NCBI RefSeq assembly: GCF_016741855.1
Contig: NZ_JAERRH010000027.1
Span: 1 to 64,000, forward strand
Length of the DNA: 64,000 bases
Direction: 5' to 3'
From: Streptomyces musisoli
GTDB lineage: Bacteria; Actinomycetota; Actinomycetes; Streptomycetales; Streptomycetaceae
The notes below the pieces were generated by a model. That model made no database searches. It had not been told where the DNA came from and saw only the letters and a list, made by a program, of their open reading frames with translations. Within the stretch, counting starts at the first letter, position 1. Each line of letters opens with the position of its first letter. Of this stretch, positions 50,031 through 56,797 are shown piece after piece. The translations under genes and the position numbers were made by a program.

Positions 50031-51290
50031 ATGTCGAAAACGTCCCGGCCCGGACTCCTGCACGACCCGGACTTCGGGCGTCTGTTCGCTGCCACGGCGC
50101 TCGGCCAGCTGGGCGATCGCATCATCTTCCTGGCGTTGCCTCTGGTGGCCATCGAGGCATTGGACGCCGACGAGTTCCGGGTCGGATTACTGGCCGCGAT
50201 GACCACGGCGGGTTCGCTCCTGGTCGGGTTGCCGGCCGGCGCGTGGGTGGACCGCGTGCGGAAGCGATCGGTGATGATCAGCGCCGATCTGGTGCGCGCG
50301 CTGGTCCTGTCGACGATACCGGTGGCGTGGTGGGCAGACCTGCTGACCATCTGGTGGCTCTACGCGGTCGCCCTGGTCCACGGCGTGCTGACCGTCTTCT
50401 TCGACGTCTCCTACGTCAGCTTCCTCCCTCACCTGGTGGGTCGCGAACGTCTGATGGAGGGGAACGCGAAACTCTCGGCGATACGTTCGGTGACCAGTAT
50501 CAGCGGGCCGACGGTGGCAGGGCCGATGGCCGGCCTGGTGGGAGCCCCCGCGACGCTCCTGGCGAGTGCGGCCGGGATGGCCATGTCGGGTCTGCTCGCG
50601 CTCACCATCCGCACACGCGAACAGCGGCCTGAGCCGAGTGGACACCCACGGCTGGGCCGGGAGATCAGGGAGGGACTCGGGTTCGTCCTCGGGCACCCCG
50701 CCCTGCGTGCCGTCATGGCGGGGGATGCGATATTCAACCTCTTCCTGGTCATGTACCAGACCATGCTGCTGGTCTTCCTGGAGCGGAAACTCGGCCTCCA
50801 GCCCTTCGGCGTCGGCCTCGTCCTGTCGGGAATGGGGTGCGGTGCCCTGCTGGGCGCGCTGCTGGCGAAGAGGGTCTCGGCCCGCATCGGGCACGGCCCG
50901 GTCATCTGGCTGGCGTCCCTGGTCACCTGTCCGCTGACCGCCCTGATGCCGTTGGCACGACCGGGCTGGAGCGGGTACGTGGCCGCGTGCGGACTCGCGG
51001 CTCTCTCCCTGGGGGGAGTGGTCCGCGTCGTGGCCCAGTCGAGCCTCCAGCAGGCGCTCACACCGGATCGGCTGCTGGGCCGGGTGAGCGCGACGGCTCG
51101 GTTCGTGTCCTGGGGTGGCATTCCGCTGGGCGGTCTGCTGGGCGGAGTCTCGGGTTCCGCGTTCGGGGCGACGGCCACCCTGTGGGTCGGTGCCGTAGGC
51201 ATGACGCTGAGCGCCCTCCCCACCTTCCTGTCACCGCTGCGGACCCTGCACTCCCTGCCCGCGGACCGGGACCCCGAGTTCGCCCGCTGA
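50031..51290 (+). CDS. MFS transporter (DHA3-like efflux type)
   Basis: A 419-residue transporter starting MSKTSRPGLLHDPDFGRLFA, preceded by TAGGAGA. It has about 12 helices; GAWVDRVRKRSVMISADLVRA is the loop 2-3 motif and DVSYVSFLPHLVGRERLMEGNAKLSAIRSVTSISGPTVAGPMAGLVG is typical of macrolide/drug exporters of the MefA-like branch. GntR-MFS pairing suggests inducible efflux. It lies upstream of the RAE-controlled rox gene, but a hairpin and the RAE promoter separate them, so a link to rifamycin is only suggested by proximity. Confidence 0.88.
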   Translation: MSKTSRPGLLHDPDFGRLFAATALGQLGDRIIFLALPLVAIEALDADEFRVGLLAAMTTAGSLLVGLPAGAWVDRVRKRSVMISADLVRALVLSTIPVAWWADLLTIWWLYAVALVHGVLTVFFDVSYVSFLPHLVGRERLMEGNAKLSAIRSVTSISGPTVAGPMAGLVGAPATLLASAAGMAMSGLLALTIRTREQRPEPSGHPRLGREIREGLGFVLGHPALRAVMAGDAIFNLFLVMYQTMLLVFLERKLGLQPFGVGLVLSGMGCGALLGALLAKRVSARIGHGPVIWLASLVTCPLTALMPLARPGWSGYVAACGLAALSLGGVVRVVAQSSLQQALTPDRLLGRVSATARFVSWGGIPLGGLLGGVSGSAFGATATLWVGAVGMTLSALPTFLSPLRTLHSLPADRDPEFAR

Positions 51291-51307
51291 GGTCCACCGG
51301 ACCGGGC

Positions 51308-51339
51308 GTGCCGCGGCGCCGGCTGCCCGCCCGCGGCAC
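51308..51339 (+). terminator. Hairpin after the MFS gene
   Basis: GTGCCGCGG and CCGCGGCAC form an exact 9-bp stem with a 14-base loop, 17 bp after the stop. Confidence 0.6.
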
Positions 51340-51388
51340 CGTCGGGGCCGGGCCCGGCGCCCGGCAAGGGTGCGGCACACACAGCAAA

Positions 51389-51455
51389 GGCAAGGAGGTC
51401 GCCGCTCCTTGCCACTCTCAACGTATAGCGCACGGGGGGCCTTGCGGCAAGGCCC
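51389..51455 (+). promoter_or_regulatory. Rifamycin-associated element (RAE) promoter block before rox
   Basis: The block has an upstream inverted repeat GGCAAGGAG (51389-51397) / CTCCTTGCC (51405-51413), a TATAGC -10-like hexamer (51424-51429), and the palindrome GGGCCTTGCGGCAAGGCCC (51437-51455). The last is the rifamycin-associated element known upstream of rifamycin-inactivation genes in actinomycetes. A second copy of the whole block, with the same spacing, lies at 55844-55913. Gene induction by rifamycins is established for RAE-linked genes; the role of the upstream repeat is inferred. Confidence 0.9.
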
Positions 51456-51562
51456 GGGAGCTGCTGCAAAATCTCCGGTCGTAGCCAGAACCTGCGGAAA
51501 TCAGGGATTCACGGAGCAACCTGTGCTTCGTCGACGTGCGGGGCTCGGAAATGGGCGTTGTG

Positions 51563-52990
51563 ATGATGGACGTGATCGTGGTCGGCGGCGGACCGACCGG
51601 CTTGATGCTGGCCGCCGAGTTGCGGCTGCACGACGTGCAGGTGGTCGTGCTGGAGAGGCTGACCGAGCCGACCGGGGAGTCCCGCGGACAGGGCCTGCAC
51701 ACGCGCAGCGTCGAGGTGATGGACCAGCGCGGCCTCCTGGACCGGTTCCTGGCGGTCAGCGAGAAGTTCCAGGTCGGCGGCCTCTTCGGCGGTATCCAGA
51801 AGCCGTGGCCGGATCAGCTGGACACGGCTCACCCGTACGGTCTCGCCACGCCGCAGCCGGTCACCGAACGGCTCCTCGACGAGCGTGCTCGCGAACTCGG
51901 CGCCGAGATCCGGCGCGGCTGCGAAGTGACCGGGCTGAGCCAGGACGAGGACGGGGTGACCGTCGAGCTGGCGGACGGCACGCGCCTGCGCTCGCGTTAT
52001 CTCGTCGGCTGCGACGGTGGCCGCAGCACGGTGCGCAAGCGGATCGGCGTGGCTTTCCCCGGTGAACCGGCCACGGTGGAGACGCTGCTGGGCGACATGG
52101 AGCTGACCGAGGATCCGGCGGTGGTCGCCGCTGCCGTCGAGGAGGTGCGCAAGACCCAGCTCCGGTTCGGCGCCTCGCCCCTCGGGAACGGGAGGTACCG
52201 CCTCGTCGTACCCGCCGACGGCGTGGCCGAGGACCGTGCGGTCGCGCCGACCCTCGAGGAGTTCAAGCGGCGGCTGCGGGCCTTCGCCGGCACCGACTTC
52301 GGCGCGCACTCGCCGCGCTGGCTCTCCCGGTTCGGCGACGCCACCCGGCAGGCCGAGCGCTACCGGGTCGGCCGGGTGCTGCTGGCCGGCGACGCGGCGC
52401 ACATCCACCCGCCGACCGGTGGGCAGGGGCTGAACCTCGGCGTTCAGGACGCGTTCAACCTCGGCTGGAAGCTGGCCGCAGCGGTGAACGGCTGGGCGCC
52501 GGAGGGGCTGCTCGACAGCTACCACGCCGAACGGCACCCGGTGGCCGCGCGCGTGCTGGAGAACACCCGCGCGCAGATGGCGTTGCTGGGGTCCGATCCG
52601 GGTGCGACCGCGCTGCGGACCCTGTTCTCGGAGCTGATGGACTTCGAGGAGGTGAACCGGTACGTCACCGGGCTGATCACCGCGGTCGGGGTCCGCTACG
52701 ACTTCGGCGAGGGCCATGAACTGCTCGGCCGGCGGCTGCGCGACCTTCAGCTGAAGGGGGGTCGCCTCTACGAGCTGATGCACGGCGGACGCGGGCTGCT
52801 GCTCGACCAGACCGGCCGGCTGTCGGTACGGGGCTGGGCGGACCGCGTCGACCACGTCGTCGACGTCAGCGAGGAGCTGCAGGCGCCCGCGGTGCTGCTG
52901 CGGCCGGACGGCCATGTGGCGTGGGCCGGCGACGACCAGCAGGAGCTGCTGGGCCGGCTGCCCGAGTGGTTCGGCACCGCCGCCGACTGA
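51563..52990 (+). CDS. rox: Rifampin monooxygenase (Rox)
   Basis: A 475-residue class A flavoprotein monooxygenase. MMDVIVVGGGPTGLMLAAEL holds the FAD GxGxxG; VELADGTRLRSRYLVGCDGGRSTVRKRIGVAFPGE and VLLAGDAAHIHPPTGGQGLNLGVQDAFNLGWKLA are the second FAD (DG) and GD motifs. The overall sequence follows what I recall of Streptomyces Rox closely, including LRPDGHVAWAGDDQQELLGRLPEWFG at the end. Rox oxidises the naphthyl ring of rifamycins, leading to linearisation and inactivation. An RAE palindrome 108 bp upstream strongly supports the assignment. Start ATG 51563 matches family N-termini. Its 3' end is the first unit of a 29-bp tandem repeat. Confidence 0.93.
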   Translation: MMDVIVVGGGPTGLMLAAELRLHDVQVVVLERLTEPTGESRGQGLHTRSVEVMDQRGLLDRFLAVSEKFQVGGLFGGIQKPWPDQLDTAHPYGLATPQPVTERLLDERARELGAEIRRGCEVTGLSQDEDGVTVELADGTRLRSRYLVGCDGGRSTVRKRIGVAFPGEPATVETLLGDMELTEDPAVVAAAVEEVRKTQLRFGASPLGNGRYRLVVPADGVAEDRAVAPTLEEFKRRLRAFAGTDFGAHSPRWLSRFGDATRQAERYRVGRVLLAGDAAHIHPPTGGQGLNLGVQDAFNLGWKLAAAVNGWAPEGLLDSYHAERHPVAARVLENTRAQMALLGSDPGATALRTLFSELMDFEEVNRYVTGLITAVGVRYDFGEGHELLGRRLRDLQLKGGRLYELMHGGRGLLLDQTGRLSVRGWADRVDHVVDVSEELQAPAVLLRPDGHVAWAGDDQQELLGRLPEWFGTAAD

Positions 52991-53198
52991 GCCGTGGTTC
53001 GCACCGCCCCCGGCTGGGTGGGTGGTCCGGCACCGCCGCCGGATGAGCCCGTGGTTCGGCACCGCCGCCGACTGAGCGGGTGATCCGGCACCGCCGCCGG
53101 ATGAGCCCGTGGTTCGGCACCGCCCCCGGCTGAGCGGGTGATCCGGCACCGCCGCCGGATGAGCCCGTGGTTCGGCACCGCCGCCGGATGAGCGGGTG
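52966..53198. repeat. About eight tandem copies of a 29-bp unit derived from the rox 3' end
   Basis: Each unit is a variant of GTGGTTCGGCACCGCCGCCG followed by GATGAGCCC or ACTGAGCGG. The first unit is the last eight codons and stop of rox itself; the others follow, alternating two sub-types. The array fills the gap between convergent rox and FUSC genes. Confidence 0.9.
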
Positions 53199-53199
53199 G

Positions 53200-55542
53200 T
53201 CACCGCCCGTCGGCTCCTGCCGCGCCGGCCCCGGGGGCGCGATCGCCGTGCGCGATGCGTGTCAGGTCGGTCATGAGCGAGCCCAGCCAGGCCACGGCCG
53301 CGTAGTACTGTCGCGGCGCGCCGGGCGGCTCGACGGAGAAGGCCGCCCGGGCGGGATCGATCAGCGGTATCGACGTGACCGGCGTGTCCTCTCCCGGATC
53401 CAGTGCCGCCGAGACCAGCAGCATCCGCCCCGCCACCCGCTCCCCCAGAGTGCCCGCCGACTCGGCCGCCGCGGGACCCAGCTCGGTGACCGGCGGCTCC
53501 AGCATCCGGGCGGAGCCCCACAGGGCGTGATGCCCGGTGATCAGCGTCGCCTGCCAGTCCACCACGGGAGGCGGCCCCGCCCTGCGCCCCCGCCCCCCGA
53601 GGGGCGGGGGCTCGCTCTGCAACTGTGCGTAGGCGGACTCCGCGAGGATGACGGCACGTTGCAGCGACCGGCGGCCCGGCACTCCCGACGGGGCGGGCGA
53701 CGCCGCGCCGCCCGCCACCGAGGCGCTGGTCGCGACCACGATCTCCGCCGCCCTGCGCAGGAGTTCCGCCCCCGCACGGCGCATCTCGTCATGGGCACCC
53801 CGGGGCCAGGCCAGCACACCGAAGACGGCGCCGATCGCACTGCCGACCAGCACGTCGAGGATCCTCACCTCCGCCAGCCGCCACGTCGGCTGCGCCAGCT
53901 GCGCGAAGACCAGTGCCACGGTCACGGTGAACAGTCCCTGTGCCCAGCCCATGCCCTTGACCGGTCCCACCGTGAAGGAGAACAGCATCAGCAACGGCAG
54001 CAGGACGGCGTAGACGGCGGTGCCGGAACCCACGAAGATCAGTATTCCGCCGCTCACCAGGGCCCCGGCCAGCGTGCCGGCGAGCGCCACACGGATGGTG
54101 CTCCATGTCGCGCCCAGTGTGGTGCGGGTGAGGGTGAGGGTGGCCAGCGTGGCCCAGAACCCGTGCGGCAGGGTGTCCACCCCGGCCACGAGCCTGGCCG
54201 CGGCCAGGGCCAGGGCCATGCGCACCGCGTTCTGGAAGAACACCGACCTGCGCCCGGCGTGGCCGTGCATCCGGTGCCACCACAGGACGGGGGCCCGGTT
54301 CCTGGCGTACCAGAAGTGGCCCACCGGCAGCTCCACCGTGGCGTGCCGGCCGCGCACCGCCAGATCGGCGGCCGCGCCCATCGCCAGCGCCGCGTCGGCG
54401 ATCTCCAGCACGGCCGCGTGGCGGCGCAGGACGGCGGGCGGAAGAGGAGCGGCGGGCGCATCCGCTTCCTCCTGGGGCGGAAGGGAGGTGAGGGCCGTGG
54501 GAGGAGGGCCCGCGGACATGTCGGACAGACGGGCGCGTGCCCCGGTGAGCGCCCTCTGCTCCGCCACGGGGGGCGCTCCCGTCCGCAGACAGGCCGCGGT
54601 CGCGGCGGCCAGGCTCGCCACAGCGTGCAGTACGGCGGTGACGCCGGGTTCCGCCTGCTGCCCCGGCCCGGCCGGTACGTCGGGTGCCGGCCTGCCGGAC
54701 GTCGCTTCCCGCCTCGGCGCGGCGGGCACGGCGGGCGCGGCCTCCCGGCCCGGCTCGGCGGGCGTGGCGGGTGTCGCCTCCCGCCCCGGCGCGGCGGGCA
54801 ACTGGACGAGTCTGCTGAGCAGGGTCCGGATGGCCAGACCGGTGTGGGCGAGGGCGCGGTCGCGTACCCCGGGCCCCGCCGGGCGTTCCGCGTCCGGCAC
54901 GTTGAGGGGCCGCAGCGCCTGGACCGCCGCCCGGGCCTCCTGGACGTCCGCGTCCGTCAGGGCGCAGGAGGACACCGCGAGGCCGGCCGCCCAGTGCTCT
55001 GCGGCCAGGGCGGCCCGGGCGGCCCGCTCCCGGTACGAGAGCGGGGCGGGCTCGCGGAAGAGCAGCGCCTCGGCGACCACGAACAGGACCGCTCCCGTGG
55101 TCGTACCGATCAGCCGGTCACCGAGCGAGCCGGGATCGTACGGCGGGAAGGACGGCAGCATGTAGAGGAGTTGAAGGCCGGGGGCCGCGCCGGCCGGGCG
55201 TGGGCCGCCCACGGCGGAGAAGGCCAGCGTGAAGCCGACCACCAGCATCCCGAGTGCCGCGCTCCAGGTCCGCACCGACAGATAGGTGCCCACGGTCACC
55301 AGCACCCAGCACACCGGCAGCAGGCGCAGTATCACCGCCGCCTGCTGCCGCCCGGTACCGGGGATCCTGGAGAGCCCGCCCAGCGCCACCACGGTGAACA
55401 GCGCGTAGATCGCCGCCACGGGATTGTCGAGGCCGTACCGGAAGAAGTAGAAGCACCCTCCGGCGACAAGGGTCACACGCAGCGCACGTCGGCCAGAGGC
55501 GGCGTAGGCCGTCGGCAGCCGAGCACCTGGAACACCCCGCAT
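53200..55542 (-). CDS. FUSC-family membrane protein
   Basis: A 780-residue protein from an ATG at 55542 (MRGVPGARLPTAYAASGRRA) with GAAGAG upstream. Two membrane blocks of about five or six helices (about 25-180 and 430-600) flank a soluble Ala/Pro-rich region with repeats of PxxPGREA, typical of YccS/FUSC-type transporters related to aluminium-activated malate or aromatic-acid exporters. The second block includes FWATLATLTLTRTTLGATWSTIRVALAGTLAGAL, the FUSC signature region. It lies between the two RAE loci on the opposite strand and has no RAE of its own; any link to rifamycin is unsupported. Confidence 0.85.
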   Translation of the reverse strand: MRGVPGARLPTAYAASGRRALRVTLVAGGCFYFFRYGLDNPVAAIYALFTVVALGGLSRIPGTGRQQAAVILRLLPVCWVLVTVGTYLSVRTWSAALGMLVVGFTLAFSAVGGPRPAGAAPGLQLLYMLPSFPPYDPGSLGDRLIGTTTGAVLFVVAEALLFREPAPLSYRERAARAALAAEHWAAGLAVSSCALTDADVQEARAAVQALRPLNVPDAERPAGPGVRDRALAHTGLAIRTLLSRLVQLPAAPGREATPATPAEPGREAAPAVPAAPRREATSGRPAPDVPAGPGQQAEPGVTAVLHAVASLAAATAACLRTGAPPVAEQRALTGARARLSDMSAGPPPTALTSLPPQEEADAPAAPLPPAVLRRHAAVLEIADAALAMGAAADLAVRGRHATVELPVGHFWYARNRAPVLWWHRMHGHAGRRSVFFQNAVRMALALAAARLVAGVDTLPHGFWATLATLTLTRTTLGATWSTIRVALAGTLAGALVSGGILIFVGSGTAVYAVLLPLLMLFSFTVGPVKGMGWAQGLFTVTVALVFAQLAQPTWRLAEVRILDVLVGSAIGAVFGVLAWPRGAHDEMRRAGAELLRRAAEIVVATSASVAGGAASPAPSGVPGRRSLQRAVILAESAYAQLQSEPPPLGGRGRRAGPPPVVDWQATLITGHHALWGSARMLEPPVTELGPAAAESAGTLGERVAGRMLLVSAALDPGEDTPVTSIPLIDPARAAFSVEPPGAPRQYYAAVAWLGSLMTDLTRIAHGDRAPGAGAAGADGR

Positions 55543-55843
55543 CTCTTCAGAATCACCTACCCCACGGCATCCGGCATTTCTGATCACCGGTTCGCCGGGG
55601 CCGGCTCGTCGTCGACGGCGGCGGCCACGCCCCGAGCGGCTCGGCTCGGCCACCCCCGAGCGGCTCGGCTCGGCCACGATCCGCCCTGTTCGGCTCGGCC
55701 TGGTCGTCGGCGGCATCCGAGCCGCGAAGGACTACGCCGCCCGCCGCGCTCGCCGTCGTGGCCGCCACGTCGCCCCCGCGCGGCCGTCACCCGGTCTCCG
55801 CACGAGCCGGAGACTCCGGTGGGCCGGGGGCGAAAAAACGAAA
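55543..55843. other. 301-bp region before the second RAE block
   Basis: No gene is supported. It contains a direct repeat of about 24 bp (CCCCGAGCGGCTCGGCTCGG and following CCAC, at about 55628-55651 and 55653-55676). It must include the FUSC promoter. Confidence 0.5.
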
Positions 55844-55913
55844 GGCAAGGAGGTCACCCACTCCTTGCCACTCTCAACTTATAGCGCACCGGGGGGCTTG
55901 CGGCAAGGCCCCC
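55844..55913 (+). promoter_or_regulatory. Second RAE promoter block, before the rgt remnant and helR
   Basis: GGCAAGGAG (55844-55852) / CTCCTTGCC (55861-55869), TATAGC (55880-55885), and a palindrome at 55891-55913 made of GGGGG, G, CTTGC, G, GCAAG, G, CCCCC (one G-G mismatch). It is nearly identical over more than 60 bp to the rox block, including the TTGCCACTCTCAAC between the parts. Confidence 0.9.
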
Positions 55914-55972
55914 GTCGTACCGCAGAATCATCGGCCTAGGCCAGGAAGCAGCGAAAATGGGGGATGTACGAA

Positions 55973-56488
55973 GTGCGTGTGCTGTTGTCGACGTATGGGT
56001 CGCGCGGGGACGTCGAACCGCTGGCGGGGCTTGCGGCGCGGTTGCGGGAACTCGGCGCGGAGGTGCGGGTGTGCGCGCCGCCGGACGAGGTCTTCGCGCA
56101 GCGGTTGGCCGCTGTCGGCGTGCCGCTGGTGCCGGTCGGCCCGTCGGCGCGCGCGCTGACGAACGCGGCGCCACCGCCCTCGTCCCTGCCCCGGCGCGCG
56201 GCCGAACTGATCGCCGGTCAGCTGGACGCGGTCCCCCCGGCGGCCGAGGGCTGCGACGTGCTGGTGGCGACGGGCGTGCTGCCCGCCGCCGCGGGCGCGC
56301 TGTCGGTGGCCGAGCTGGGCGTCGGTGTGGCGCACGACGGGCCCACCCCCACCTTCGCCTCCCTGTCCGCCGCCCTTCGGGATGCCCTGGCCCCCGAGAC
56401 CCGCGCACGGGCGACCGCCGTGGCCGGCCGGGTCCGCGCCGACGGGGCGTCGGTGGCCGCGCGGCTGCTGCTCGACAGCGGCAGCTGA
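55973..56488 (+). pseudogene. Rifampin glycosyltransferase remnant with a large in-frame internal deletion
   Basis: The frame starts MRVLLSTYGSRGDVEPLAGL (GTG 55973; ATG 55964 is an alternative) and follows the N-terminal domain of MGT/UGT-type glycosyltransferases such as Rgt: RVCAPPDEVFAQRLAAVGVPLVPVG, CDVLVATGVLPAAAGALSVAEL. At about residue 115 it joins GVAHDGPTPTFASLSAALRDAL and APETRARATAVAG, the C-terminal tail. The acceptor region and the whole C-terminal nucleotide-sugar site, including the HHGGAGT motif, are missing: about 170 codons remain of roughly 400. The ends remain in frame. It follows an RAE directly, so it was a rifampin O-glycosyltransferase gene and is now almost certainly inactive. 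Confidence 0.85.
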
Positions 56489-56512
56489 GAAGGCCCGCAC
56501 ATGTCCGCGTGA

Positions 56513-56719
56513 ACCACCCGCGCACGCGCGTATCCCCGTGTCCGCATGCACCACCCGCGTACGCGTGTCCCCCGCCCGCTTGCACCACCCGCGTACGCGT
56601 GTCCCCCGCCCGCATGCACCGCCCTCGTACGCGTATCCCCTGTCCGCGTGCACCACCCGTGTACGCCTGTCCCCCGCCCGCATGCACCACCCGTCCGAGC
56701 GCGCACTCCCGCATCCGCA
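56513..56719. repeat. 34-bp tandem repeat between rgt remnant and helR
   Basis: ACCACCC starts recur at 56513, 56550, 56584, 56618, 56652 and 56686: one 37-bp step, then four of 34 bp. Units contain GCGTACGCGTGTCCCCCGCC with variations and GCATGC. As 34 is not a multiple of three, the array is not coding, though the helR frame is open through it. Confidence 0.9.
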
Positions 56720-56797
56720 CGCACCGCCCGCTCGCGTCGGGCCGGGGCCGGAACACGAGATTCGCGAAGCACCATCGGCCTCATTGGAGCCAGAGAC

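Noticed and set aside
52966..53198. CRISPR-like regular repeats
   Set aside because: The 29-bp units are directly adjacent without spacers and derive from the rox end; no cas genes are present.
51509..53521. 670-codon minus-strand frame over rox
   Set aside because: Crosses the 29-bp repeat array and mirrors rox, which has intact FAD motifs and an RAE.
53167..55884. 905-codon plus-strand frame opposite the FUSC gene
   Set aside because: Low-complexity Gly/Arg/Gln translation without motifs; the minus strand has membrane helices and the FUSC signature.
56546..56797. N-terminal extension of HelR through the 34-bp repeats
   Set aside because: The unit length is not divisible by three, the sequence is low-complexity, and HelR-family N-termini match the GTG at 56798.
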